From NCBI GenBank assembly GCA_016209205.1, contig JACQWQ010000171.1, positions 1 to 41,301 on the forward strand: DNA of 41,301 bases, given 5' to 3'. The notes below the pieces were generated by a model. The model did not search any database. It was not told where the DNA came from and worked only from the letters and a program-made list of their open reading frames with translations. The translations under genes and the position numbers were made by a program. Shown in pieces: positions 23,571-32,033 of the stretch. Each line of letters begins with the position of its first letter. The stretch's first letter is position 1. The DNA is from Chloroflexota bacterium (GTDB taxonomy: Bacteria; Chloroflexota; Anaerolineae; UBA4142; SHND01).

Positions 23571-24248
23571 TCACATCCAAATCTTTGTCTGACTCGTCTG
23601 CACACCGCGCGCTTGCAGCACGGTCAGAATCTTTTCCGCTTCTCCGGCAGGACATAGGATTACCCCATTGGCTAAGCGGCGCACTCTCCCCTGCACCAAG
23701 CCCGCGCTCGCGCTTTCGTACACCTTGCTTGCGACTTGGCGCCGTGTGCGGTATCCATAGAGCGCGCGGTGCACCGCGCGCTTGTCCTTTGCGGATAATG
23801 CGCTCAGGTCGTAGGTGATGAGCAAATACGGCGCGAGCGGCAGCGCTGCCGACGGCAGCACTCGTTCGGGACGACTCCAGATTACGCTGCCTTCGCTGGC
23901 GATGTTCCACAGAAAATCCGAATCGAGACGATTCAACTCTTTGATATCGCTAACCACGAACGAAAACGAGTACGGGCAATGGGTGCGGGCAGCCGCCTCC
24001 CGCCCAATGCGTTGAGCAATACGCGTCTCGTCACCTAGTTCGGGATCGTGATTGGTATCGAACAAGAGCAAGACATCAATGTCGCTTTTGGCATGTAATT
24101 CCCCACGCACGGCGGAACCAAACAGAATTGCACTCACTAGACCGGGGATGCCGTCGGCATTGGCGATAAACTCTCCTAGTAAAGGACGGATGATTTCGGG
24201 AATCACCCGCTTGCCCACTCGTGTATCTGCGCCAGAATTGTCTGACAT
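23571..24248 (-). CDS. MNT-type nucleotidyltransferase domain protein
   Basis: This 225-residue protein has the minimal nucleotidyltransferase motif ILFGSAVRGELHAKSDIDVLLLF near residues 39-60 (GS...D-x-D). A C-terminal domain with YLLITYDLSALSAKDKRAVHRALYGY follows, as seen in larger MNT proteins. It overlaps the HEPN gene upstream by 46 bases, in the HEPN-then-MNT order of known toxin-antitoxin modules, where the MNT enzyme modifies and silences the HEPN RNase. The ATG at 24248 is preferred over an upstream GTG. The size is above the minimal antitoxin, so a different role is possible. Confidence 0.75.
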   Translation of the reverse strand: MSDNSGADTRVGKRVIPEIIRPLLGEFIANADGIPGLVSAILFGSAVRGELHAKSDIDVLLLFDTNHDPELGDETRIAQRIGREAAARTHCPYSFSFVVSDIKELNRLDSDFLWNIASEGSVIWSRPERVLPSAALPLAPYLLITYDLSALSAKDKRAVHRALYGYRTRRQVASKVYESASAGLVQGRVRRLANGVILCPAGEAEKILTVLQARGVQTSQTKIWM

Positions 24249-24553
24249 CGAGCAATCACCTGCCCATTTCCTTTTCCGCCGTACCATCGCCCCATTCGCA
24301 GCGTGTCGAGTTCGCCAAACAGGTCGGCAATTTCGCCGTATCCTTGCTCTCTCAACAAGCGTATCATGCCGGCATGTGTATCGAGATGCGAACCGTGGCG
24401 CGTCTGCAGAGCATACGCGACGAGATGTTGTGCTGCGCCATAGACCGTCTCGACAATTGCCGCGACGTGTCGTTCTTTCTGCGGATCGCTTGTCAAGAAC
24501 TGGATCGTATCTTGCATTTCTGTGGCTTTCCGCAAGTGTCCATCTGCGTTCAC
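24203..24553 (-). CDS. HEPN domain protein, probable toxin partner of MNT
   Basis: A 116-residue, mostly helical protein (HLRKATEMQDTIQFL, VAAIVETVYGAAQHLVAYAL, then HLDTHAGMIRLLREQG). The arrangement fits HEPN, with RHGSHLDTH as a possible but non-canonical R-x4-6-H RNase motif. GTG 24553 has GGAGG 13 bases upstream and includes the conserved first helix; ATG 24517 is a shorter alternative. It is followed by the overlapping MNT gene. Confidence 0.65.
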   Translation of the reverse strand: MNADGHLRKATEMQDTIQFLTSDPQKERHVAAIVETVYGAAQHLVAYALQTRHGSHLDTHAGMIRLLREQGYGEIADLFGELDTLRMGRWYGGKGNGQVIARCQTILAQIHEWASG

Positions 24554-24631
24554 GTAGCGGCTATGCCTCCGAGTGTTGTCCGCGCGATGACAGAAATGGT
24601 ATGAATAGACGTTTTCTGTCCTTGCATAGAC

Positions 24632-24640
24632 AGTATAACA
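24632..24640 (-). promoter_or_regulatory. Putative extended -10 promoter of the HEPN/MNT pair
   Basis: The minus strand reads TGTTATACT, an extended -10 (TGn plus TATACT) about 80 bp before the HEPN start. No good -35 is visible; an A8 tract lies upstream. A perfect 11-bp-arm hairpin (24671-24681 with 24697-24707) lies further upstream, between this promoter and the fumarase remnant. Confidence 0.4.
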
Positions 24641-24742
24641 CAGGTAACAATCAGCGTTTTTTTTCGAAGACAGTTGGACTGCCGCAGGGCGGCGCGCAGT
24701 CCAACTGCGCTTGAACAAGATGTGGGTACAATCGGTGTAATG

Positions 24743-25303
24743 TTAGTACGGCTGTGCAATCAGTTGCTCCAACGCCGCCTTCGAGCTCGTCTCGATTTGC
24801 GCGTGCAAGCTCTTGCCGTGCGCGTCCATCGTCACAACGGCAGGAAAATCCGCGACCTCGATGACCCAAAATGCTTCGGGCACGCCGAATTCCATTTTGT
24901 AAACCCCAAGCACGCGGGTCACCGTTTGCGCGATGAGCGACGCCGCGCCGCCGATCGCGTGCAAGTAAACGCCCGGGGCTTCTTGACACGCCGCCAAAGT
25001 TTTCGCGCCCATGCCGCCTTTGCCAATCACCGCCTTGACCTTAAAGTGGCGCATCACGTCACCTTGATACGGTTCCTCGCGCGTGCTCGTCGTCGGACCC
25101 GCCGCGACAAAACGATACGCTTTGGTGTCCAAGCCCGCGACGACAGGACCGCAGTGATAAATCGCGCCGCTGTCGAGCAGCGGCTTGATTGCGTCGTACA
25201 CTTCCAAATCATTGCCGCGCGGTTCGCGCGTCTTTTTGATAAACGTCTCGCTCATCCATTTGTGCGCGGCATCGAGAATCAACTCGTCGTGCGCCAGCGC
25301 CAA
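24743..25303 (-). CDS. Fumarase class I beta subunit, N-terminally truncated
   Basis: About 186 residues from a TTG start show the fumarase/tartrate dehydratase C-terminal (beta) domain: DAAHKWM, GAIYHCGPVVAG, AAGPTTSTREEPYQ, VIGKGGMGAKTL and VYKMEFGVPEAFWVIEV. Family members normally have about 20 more residues before this, with an LTTPLS-type opening. Here that region is replaced by sequence shared with the overlapping membrane-protein gene. No alpha subunit is present in the window. It may be a pseudogene, or a working subunit with a partner elsewhere. Confidence 0.7.
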   Translation of the reverse strand: MALAHDELILDAAHKWMSETFIKKTREPRGNDLEVYDAIKPLLDSGAIYHCGPVVAGLDTKAYRFVAAGPTTSTREEPYQGDVMRHFKVKAVIGKGGMGAKTLAACQEAPGVYLHAIGGAASLIAQTVTRVLGVYKMEFGVPEAFWVIEVADFPAVVTMDAHGKSLHAQIETSSKAALEQLIAQPY

Positions 25304-25785
25304 AACGTTCCGAGCAGAATGATTAGACCGATACCCAGCGCGGCTGCGGAAAAAAACAGTTGACGGGGCGGATAGCCCGCGCCTTGCACCCATCGCAGGA
25401 TGTCCAAAATCACAATCAAGCCGCGCAAGGTGTACACGCCGCCGATGAGTACGAGCGCCACACGCACGAGCGGAAGGCGACGAATGACGCCCGCGCCCGC
25501 CAGCGCATACACTCCAAAGACGGCAAAGAGCACCGCGAGCGCGAGCGTTGCGACGGCGGGGATTGGCGAACCTTGCATCGCCAGGCGCGCCAGATCCGCT
25601 GTACCAAAATAGATATAACCGGGCACGCCGATAACGACGATGAAAACGTGCAGCGCGGCAATTCCAAAATTGGCTGCTGCGCCTGCCAACAACAATGCTT
25701 TGCCAGGGCGCTCTCTTTGCGCGAATCGTCGAGTAGAAATAGATTGCGTGATGATAGAAAACCTCAATCGTGAAACGCCATTCAT
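25279..25785 (-). CDS. Small membrane protein, four predicted helices
   Basis: This 168-residue protein has hydrophobic segments near residues 29-50, 75-97, 104-127 and 143-160, separated by short charged loops. No motif is recognised. Its 3' end overlaps the truncated fumarase beta by 25 bases in another frame, as if a rearrangement joined the two. The ATG at 25785 lies in a GTTTCATGAATG word array without a clear ribosome-binding site, so the N terminus is uncertain. Confidence 0.55.
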   Translation of the reverse strand: MNGVSRLRFSIITQSISTRRFAQRERPGKALLLAGAAANFGIAALHVFIVVIGVPGYIYFGTADLARLAMQGSPIPAVATLALAVLFAVFGVYALAGAGVIRRLPLVRVALVLIGGVYTLRGLIVILDILRWVQGAGYPPRQLFFSAAALGIGLIILLGTFWRWRTTS

Positions 25786-25848
25786 GAAACGTCATTCATC
25801 AACATTCGTTTGACGCCTGACGTTTCACGTTTCACGCTTCACGTTTAC
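25786..25848. repeat. CGTTTCA/TGAAACG word array upstream of the membrane gene
   Basis: The words ACGTCATTCATC, TGACGCCTGACG, TTTCACG and TTCACGTTTACG fill the spacer after acsC and include the acsC stop (TAA, 25845-25847). The word family is shared with the spacers after hdrA and metF. Confidence 0.7.
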
Positions 25849-27164
25849 GGCTTTAACTTTAAAAACGCCGGAATATCCACCGCCTCGCGCGGACCCACTT
25901 CGACCTGCCAGCCCTGCAACGATTCTTCGACTTCGCCCAATAACACCGCGACTTGGCCCGGCAGCACGATGCGTTTACGCGGTGATTGTTGTTCCACGTT
26001 CGTCACCTTGACGGCTTTCGCGATGCGGTCGGCGTCGAATTTTCCTGCCGCCCATGCGGTGAGCACGCTCATGCCGTCCGCGTCGGCAATCAACAACCAT
26101 GCGGGGTGTCCCGAACCTTCGACTTCATTCGCGACACTGAAATACGTGATCGAGAAATTTGTCGTCACCAGCACGGGCGATTCGCCGTCGGGATTGTTGA
26201 TGGGATACAAACCGGGCTGCACCTGAATTGGTTTCTGTGGGTCGGTGTACAAATTCTGGCGCAGCACGAGCAGCGCGTACGCGCTCGCTTCGCTGAACGT
26301 GTCGAGCACGACAAAACCCGCGTATTTTGCAATCTGCTGCCCCGCGAGCGCAACATCATTGCCCGGGAACGCGATCAGCGGATAACCCAACGCGCGGAAA
26401 TTTTTCTTGATAGCGAGGCGGCGCAACTGCGTGAACGTTTGCAGCGAATCGGCGTAACCGCGCACCAACGGATCGAGCACCAAATCGTTGACGCCTGCCG
26501 CTTTTGCCTTGTCCGCCAACGCGGCGAGCGCGTTCAAATCCTTTGCGCGCAACGCGAGCGGCGCGTTGAATTTTTTCGCGACGGCGGCGAACGCGTCGAG
26601 ATTCGTTTCGTCCGCGCCATAGAGCAGCGGCACGGTGTCCTGCAATTTTCCCAACGCATGTTCGAGGGTCTGCGCGTTGGACGAATTGAGAATGAGCGGA
26701 ATCTGCGTCACCCCGCGCACGGCTTCGAGCGCGGCGAGAAATTTCGTTTCATCGCCCGATGTATTTTCGAGCGCAATCCCGTCGAGGTGCAGCTTGATGC
26801 CGACGTACTCGACGTGAAAATCCGCGATGCGCTGGGCAAGCGCGCGGATTTCGTCGAGTGGTTGGTCGTCGCGAATGCGCACGACAAGCGCGGTGGGATG
26901 ATAAAAAGTCTTTTCGTGACGGAACAAGACAATTTCGTTCCCCACTTGTACTTTTTGCCCGTCGCTCGCAATTGTCACCAAACGAATCGGCGGCTGCGAT
27001 GCCGCGTCGAGTTGTTCTTTGGACGCGGCGGAAACATAAGGACACGCCGCGAGGTCTGCTTGCTTTGCCGCGAGCTTCATCGCGAACGCGAGGCAGGTCA
27101 TTCCGCATTCTTTACAATTGGTTTGCGGCAACAGCTTGTAGATTTGTAGTCCGGTCAATGCCAT
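25845..27164 (-). CDS. acsC: Corrinoid/iron-sulfur protein large subunit (AcsC)
   Basis: This 439-residue protein carries the [4Fe-4S] cluster and binds the corrinoid jointly with AcsD. The N-terminal cluster ligands are C17, C20, C24 and C41 (TNCKECGMTCLAF...AACPYV). A TIM barrel (for example ILNSSNAQTLEHALG, LVLDPLVRGY) follows, then the C-terminal corrinoid domain with TNFSITYFSVANEV. The ATG at 27164 is preferred over upstream codons because it opens MALTGLQIYKLLP. It accepts methyl from AcsE and gives it to AcsB. A broken HNH gene on the other strand separates it from acsD. Confidence 0.94.
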   Translation of the reverse strand: MALTGLQIYKLLPQTNCKECGMTCLAFAMKLAAKQADLAACPYVSAASKEQLDAASQPPIRLVTIASDGQKVQVGNEIVLFRHEKTFYHPTALVVRIRDDQPLDEIRALAQRIADFHVEYVGIKLHLDGIALENTSGDETKFLAALEAVRGVTQIPLILNSSNAQTLEHALGKLQDTVPLLYGADETNLDAFAAVAKKFNAPLALRAKDLNALAALADKAKAAGVNDLVLDPLVRGYADSLQTFTQLRRLAIKKNFRALGYPLIAFPGNDVALAGQQIAKYAGFVVLDTFSEASAYALLVLRQNLYTDPQKPIQVQPGLYPINNPDGESPVLVTTNFSITYFSVANEVEGSGHPAWLLIADADGMSVLTAWAAGKFDADRIAKAVKVTNVEQQSPRKRIVLPGQVAVLLGEVEESLQGWQVEVGPREAVDIPAFLKLKP

Positions 27165-27245
27165 AGCGGTACCTCTCTCAGCTCTTGATGAGCTCAATAA
27201 ATCGTGTTATTCTCTCAACCGAGTATCATCAGCGGAGACCAGACG

Positions 27246-28128
27246 ATGGCGCAGGGAATACGCAGAACCCAAGATCAACATTTTCCGAACGGGAGCATCG
27301 TGCTTTGGTCAGAGCGCTTCACGAAAGGCAGACAGTATTATGTGCCTGTGATTTGTGGCTCTTGCGACGAGAAACGTGTTATCGCCACAAGTGGGATCAA
27401 TCATGAGTTCGATGGTCGGTGCCGTGAATGCTTTACAACTCAGCGGCGCACTCTTGTCCAAGTTGGTGAGCAGCGATTATCCAATGGCAGTATCATCTAC
27501 TGGGACAACGAGCGAGTTGACCCGCGCTCTCCGACGCGTCGCCGTATAGTTACGGTTCGCTGTGGCGATAAGTACTGCAATAGTTCTGTTCGTCAAGTTC
27601 CTGTTCATATTGCTGCCCAACCCGAATTCACGGGTCTTTGCCGCCGCTGCGCTCACCGTGGCGAAGCGTCCAGCACTTGGAAAGGTGGCAGGAAAAAAAC
27701 CCGACAGGGATACATCCAAGTCAAGCTCCAGCCAAATCATCCTTTCTACTCCATGACCAATGAAGATGGTTATGTTCTGGAACATCGCCTAGAGCGAATT
27801 CCTGATTCGTTTGTGGGATGGTAGGGGCAATCCCTTGTGGTTGCCCAACTGGAATGGGCGAGGACAAGCCGTCGCCCCTACGCTGACACCACCAATCAAT
27901 TCGGAATCCGCTCTAGTCGTTGCAGAGCAACTCGGACGACCGCTCAATGCCGACGAAATTGTTCATCACCTCAACCGCAAAAAGGACGACAACCGCCCTG
28001 AGAACTTGCAACTCCTAGTCGAACATCATCATCCTGGTTATGATCCTCCACCATCACCCGAGCTCAAACGATTTTTCATAATTCGTTGGCTCTTGCATTT
28101 GCTGGCGATTGATGAGAATGAATCCTAG
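27246..28128 (+). pseudogene. HNH endonuclease-like gene disrupted by a MITE
   Basis: The left part (27246-27788) reads MAQGIRRTQDQHF with three treble-clef-like Cys pairs (CGSCDEKR, CRECF, CRRCAHRG), then WKGGRKKTRQGYIQVKL and EDGYVLEHR. The right part after the element reads VVAEQLGRPLNADEIVHHLNRKKDDNRPENLQLL, a standard HNH core. Removing one 124-bp element unit joins HR-L-VVAEQ in frame through CTA GTC. The intact gene was about 252 codons. It lies antisense between acsC and acsD and resembles stand-alone phage or homing HNH genes. Its stop overlaps the acsD stop. Confidence 0.88.
27789..27916. mobile_element. MITE-like element, copy B2 (identical to 11006-11133)
   Basis: It has the same 128 bases and the same CTAGAGCGAATTCC/GGAATCCGCTCTAG ends as copy B1, 16.8 kb away. 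CTAG occurs at both ends (27789-27792, 27913-27916), consistent with a 4-bp target duplication as made by some IS5-type transposases. No transposase is encoded. Confidence 0.9.
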
Positions 28129-29093
28129 CTCGTCATTAAATTGGCGATCATCCTCTTGACCCGCGCGACCGTTTCGGGATGACGCAGCACGATAACGTCC
28201 GCGCCGCTTTCGACGAGCGACGACGCGGTGAGCGTTTCCCACAAAATCGCGCGTTCTTGCCAATCGCCCCATGTCTCGGGGACGCCTTCACCCACCTTGG
28301 CTTCTTTGACACGCCACGCTTCTTCGCCCGCAGTCACGAGCATCGGCGATTGCGTCATCGTATCGCCTTGCAATGCCGCCAGGCGCAAGCGCTCCATGAC
28401 CGAATAACCGTACTCGATGCCGTACCCCAGCGCGCCGGTGGACGGGTCCATGATGATGCGGTCGAGCGGCATGCCCATGTCGTGAATCAAAATTACTAAC
28501 TGCTTGGACAAGTTCACATCCATCGGCGTACGTGAATCTACCAAATGATCATTCGCCATTGCCGCCGCGACGATGGTGCGATAATTTTTGTCTTCGCACA
28601 CGCCAAGCACAATGCGTTCGCCTTTGGCTTCTTCCGCCACGGCGACGAGCAGCTCGTTGTCCAGTTCCGCCTGCCCCGGTCCGAAAACAAGCAGCGGTAA
28701 TCCGCTCGCATTCAGGACCGTACGCGTGACACGCCGCGCGTTTTCGGCATTGTTCATCGAACCGTCTGCGTGCGTGGTGTTCAATTTCAATAAAATCAAG
28801 TCCGCGCCGCGCGCCTCGGCGGCTTTAGCCCACAACGCCGGATCGCCGACCACTTCGCCCCACGCTTGCAGCAGCAGCGGCGACCAATCGCTCGGCACAC
28901 GGTCTTGAATTTCAATCGCCAACGCAGGCGGGTGCGGGATCACGCCATCGAAATGAAGGAACGGCAGTGCTTTTGCGCCGCCAATCGTAATGGTCTTGGC
29001 GCGCGTGCCGCCCTGCTCCGGTGTCGCGCCCAACGTAATCTCGCGCACCGCGCCAGTGTATTTTTCTTTTGGGATTTCAACTGTAACAGCCAT
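28125..29093 (-). CDS. acsD: Corrinoid/iron-sulfur protein small subunit (AcsD)
   Basis: This 322-residue TIM-barrel subunit caps the corrinoid of AcsC. Family stretches are FDGVIPHPPALAIEIQDRVP, ADLILLKLNTTHADGS, LVFGPGQAELDNELL and MDPSTGALGYGIEYGYSVMER. Length is normal. AAGGAGACGCA precedes the ATG, almost the same leader as for acsB. It is followed, across the antisense HNH pseudogene, by acsC, which in many acetogens is its direct neighbour. Confidence 0.94.
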   Translation of the reverse strand: MAVTVEIPKEKYTGAVREITLGATPEQGGTRAKTITIGGAKALPFLHFDGVIPHPPALAIEIQDRVPSDWSPLLLQAWGEVVGDPALWAKAAEARGADLILLKLNTTHADGSMNNAENARRVTRTVLNASGLPLLVFGPGQAELDNELLVAVAEEAKGERIVLGVCEDKNYRTIVAAAMANDHLVDSRTPMDVNLSKQLVILIHDMGMPLDRIIMDPSTGALGYGIEYGYSVMERLRLAALQGDTMTQSPMLVTAGEEAWRVKEAKVGEGVPETWGDWQERAILWETLTASSLVESGADVIVLRHPETVARVKRMIANLMTS

Positions 29094-29150
29094 TGCGTCT
29101 CCTTGAAGAGGGCTTGAGAGGGCGCGCCCTCTTATGCCTGCTCCCGCCCT

Positions 29151-29576
29151 CTACGCCTTCTGCTTTTTCATCATTTCAGTTGGTTTTTCAGGTTCCAATC
29201 CCGCCATCGCGCGGACGAGCTGGCGCATTGTAATGACCGCACTCGGACGCGACGGACCCGGATGCTCGTGCATGATGAATAGTTGATGCACGTTCTCGTA
29301 TTCCATCATGTTCGCCGCAGCGGTCAAAGACGATTCCGGCGAGATGCCCACAATCTGCTCGCTCATTACATCTTCCGCCGTCATCAATTCATAGTTGCGC
29401 GAAAACGCGCGCACGAGATTCGTCTGCGATACGACCCCACACGCGCCATATTCGTCCATCACGATGATGGCGTCGCAACCCTCGCGTGTCATGATACGCG
29501 CCACTTCGTCCAACGTCGTTTCGCGCGCGCACGTTGGCACGCCGATTTTCATATAGTCGCGCACGAGTTTGGTCAT
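29151..29576 (-). CDS. CBS-domain pair protein
   Basis: A 141-residue stand-alone protein of two CBS motifs: VRDYMKIGVPTCARETTLDEVARIM with AIIVMDEYGACGVVSQTNL, and VMSEQIVGISPESSLTAAANMM with HQLFIMHE. Such modules bind adenine nucleotides or SAM. Lying between acsB and acsD, it could sense energy status for the carbonyl branch. That is inference from position. No ribosome-binding site is obvious; the upstream sequence is word array. Confidence 0.85.
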   Translation of the reverse strand: MTKLVRDYMKIGVPTCARETTLDEVARIMTREGCDAIIVMDEYGACGVVSQTNLVRAFSRNYELMTAEDVMSEQIVGISPESSLTAAANMMEYENVHQLFIMHEHPGPSRPSAVITMRQLVRAMAGLEPEKPTEMMKKQKA

Positions 29577-29581
29577 GGGAG

Positions 29582-29679
29582 GGATAGGTAGACAGGTAAA
29601 CAGGTAAATAGGTATCCTTCCTACTTGTCTACCTATTTACTTGTCTACTTGTTTACCTGTCTACCTGTCTACTTGTTTA
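29582..29679. repeat. GTAGACAGGTAAACAGG word array with inverted halves
   Basis: Left words GGTAGACAGGTAAACAGGT (29587-29614) and right words CTACTTGTCTACCTATTTAC (29618-29679) are mutual reverse complements over most of their length and would form a long hairpin. The right end contains the acsB stop codon (TAA, 29677-29679). Confidence 0.88.
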
Positions 29680-31962
29680 CATTAACGGATCCATCACCAA
29701 CGCGGGATGCTCTTTGCCTTCGAGATACGCGACCAAGTCCGGGACTTCGGTGCAAATGGTTTCGTCCGCGATCTTGTCCAGCAAATCGGGATCGCCCGCG
29801 AATTCCGCCGCGCGTTTCAATTCCTCCGCCATCGTCTGTTTGAGAATGGACGACATCCACACGACGCGTTTGAAACCGCCGTCCGCGCTCAGGAATTTTT
29901 TCGACGTGAGATAATACTTGCCCACACCCATCACGCCCGGCGTCTGCAAACCGCCGCCCGCCATGCCCGCCAACGTCGAGAACGTCATGCCCGCGGGCGT
30001 CATCGAAGTATCTTCGCGCGAGACGACCATCACGCCGTTCGCTTCGGGCACGACCATCACGATACATTCAAAGCACCCACATGCCGTCATCGGATTTTCC
30101 ATGATCGAGTACATCGAAACTTGTTCGACGCTGCCGTGCGAATGCTGCTGCACGAACGACGTTGGACCTGCCCAATAACCCTTGCTCGAATCCACCTGCA
30201 TCCCCTTTGGAATCGGTTGATTGGGACCGGTCGGGTTGATTTGGAAACTCGCTTTGCAATCGAGCCAGTTATACGCGCCGCACAAGCCGAGCCGTTCCGG
30301 CGAAACGACGCACACATGATTCGGCGCGAACGATTGACACAGCGTGCACGAATAGAATTCGTCCACCGCTTCGTCGGTCAGATCGGCGAGGCGCACATTC
30401 CGTTCCGCGTATGCTTCGCGTGCAACTTGAAGCATCGTGTTCACGTCGGCGGGATTCGTGAAAAGGTTGACTTGTACTTTGTCCACAATCGCGCCAAAGT
30501 CCGCGTGAAAACGCGCGTGCAAAATTTTGCCGAGATGTTCGAGACGGAATCCTTTTTCGAACGCGCCTTTGCTGACGCGAATCCACGCAATGTCGCGCTG
30601 TCCGATGTGCTGCACGCCCGACGCGCCGTTGACGAAATGATGAATCTGGCGTTCCAGCACCGGCTCGAAATCTTTTTGCATCTTGCGACCCGCGACTTCG
30701 ACCACGATGCCCACATCCATCGCGCCGCCGTCTTGCACTGTATCGAGATTCGGACCCAAGACCTGAATTTTGCCGTCCTCGACTTTATCCATCGGCAGCG
30801 AATACAGATATTCAAAGCAGCGCGAATGTTTGCCGCCAAACTCGACGCGCAAATCCGCTTTGCGTACGACTTCGCCTTCGAATGCGGAACCGTACGGTAC
30901 GGGGATCGGCACCTGCGTCATTTTGATTTTGACGCCGCGCACTTCGATGCACTTTTGCACCAATTTTTCCGCGCGTTCCAAATCATCCTTCGCTTCGATT
31001 TCTTCGAACGGCATCGAGCTGACGTGCTCGTACGTCGTCACGCCCGTCGGCAAAATTTGCGGAATCACCGTATCGGAGATGACGGGGAACCCGTACGAAA
31101 TTGCGCCCGCCGCCGTCGCGTATTTCAAATCGTCCACTTCGCCCAACGCGAGCACAAAGGCAAACACGCGCGCTTTGTTGTACAAAAGAATTTCGCGCGC
31201 TTGCCCGCCCTTCATCCCGCCGAACGTCAACGCGGAGCGCGTGGCGAAACCGAGCGCGTAAATTGCCGAAAGCGTGTCGGTGCCGAATGGGACGATGTAC
31301 GTGTCGTACCCCATCTCGACGCCTTCTTCTTGCAATTGATGAATGATGCTGCGCCCGTTCACATTGCCGCAGAGGAAAATCAAAATGTTGCGCTGCTGAA
31401 GTTCGCGCACGATCTTGACCGCGACCTCGTTCGATTTCGCGCAGCCGACGATTGCCGCAAAGCCGGGCATGCGCCCATCCACGAGTTGAATGCCCCACGA
31501 GCGCAATTGAATGTCGTCAATCGCGCCGTTGAGATGCCCGTCGCCGTCACCGGCTTGATATTCCGGCGAGGTGAACGCGCCGGTGCCTTGCGCGAGATGA
31601 AAACCCGCGAGCGGTTCGGGCTGCTGCCCGTACAAATAGTGCAGCGCCATCAGCGATTCTTCGGCGAGCAAGGTTGCCACACCCGAATCGAGCGTCTCGC
31701 CGAGATAAGGCACCCAGCGATTGTTGGCGGGAATCGGATGCAGCAGCGTTTTCACTTGCGCCATCACCGGCTGTAAATCGCCGACTGTTTCGACTTGGCG
31801 TCCGGTCAATCCAAGAATCGTCGGCAAAAAATACGCCGTGTTGGGAAAACCGATTTTGGTGTCCGCGCCTTTTTCGGCGAGCGCGCGATCCAACATTTCT
31901 TCTGTTTCTCGCACAATGTTATTTGCACCGCGAATCGCGGATTGGGCTATGTATCGGCTCAT
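29677..31962 (-). CDS. acsB: Acetyl-CoA synthase, CODH/ACS complex subunit (AcsB)
   Basis: This 761-residue bacterial-type ACS joins CO, a methyl group from AcsCD and CoA. The A-cluster ligands are visible: CTLCQSFAPNHVCVVSPERLGLCGAYNWLDC near residues 537-567, and the Cys-Gly-Cys of ACGCFECIV near 625 that binds the distal nickel. The N-terminal CODH-interacting domain (SRYIAQSAIRGANNIVRETEEM) is present, unlike in archaeal ACS. The ATG at 31962 has AAAGGAGACGCA directly upstream; a longer frame adds 9 unlikely residues. The stop lies in the downstream word array. A truncated second copy of its 5' end is found at 32868-32933. Confidence 0.95.
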   Translation of the reverse strand: MSRYIAQSAIRGANNIVRETEEMLDRALAEKGADTKIGFPNTAYFLPTILGLTGRQVETVGDLQPVMAQVKTLLHPIPANNRWVPYLGETLDSGVATLLAEESLMALHYLYGQQPEPLAGFHLAQGTGAFTSPEYQAGDGDGHLNGAIDDIQLRSWGIQLVDGRMPGFAAIVGCAKSNEVAVKIVRELQQRNILIFLCGNVNGRSIIHQLQEEGVEMGYDTYIVPFGTDTLSAIYALGFATRSALTFGGMKGGQAREILLYNKARVFAFVLALGEVDDLKYATAAGAISYGFPVISDTVIPQILPTGVTTYEHVSSMPFEEIEAKDDLERAEKLVQKCIEVRGVKIKMTQVPIPVPYGSAFEGEVVRKADLRVEFGGKHSRCFEYLYSLPMDKVEDGKIQVLGPNLDTVQDGGAMDVGIVVEVAGRKMQKDFEPVLERQIHHFVNGASGVQHIGQRDIAWIRVSKGAFEKGFRLEHLGKILHARFHADFGAIVDKVQVNLFTNPADVNTMLQVAREAYAERNVRLADLTDEAVDEFYSCTLCQSFAPNHVCVVSPERLGLCGAYNWLDCKASFQINPTGPNQPIPKGMQVDSSKGYWAGPTSFVQQHSHGSVEQVSMYSIMENPMTACGCFECIVMVVPEANGVMVVSREDTSMTPAGMTFSTLAGMAGGGLQTPGVMGVGKYYLTSKKFLSADGGFKRVVWMSSILKQTMAEELKRAAEFAGDPDLLDKIADETICTEVPDLVAYLEGKEHPALVMDPLM

Positions 31963-32033
31963 TGCGTCTCCTTTGAGCGCCGGTTCCAATTGTCTTGTCG
32001 GCGCCCTCTTACCATGCCATAGTCATTTGCACC

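Noticed and set aside
24671-24707. 11-bp-arm hairpin as a terminator
   Set aside because: The T-run lies on the wrong side for the + strand, and the minus strand has an A-run after the stem, so it is not an intrinsic terminator in either direction.
29707-31776. 689-codon open frame on + strand
   Set aside because: It is antisense to acsB, whose A-cluster motifs are unmistakable.
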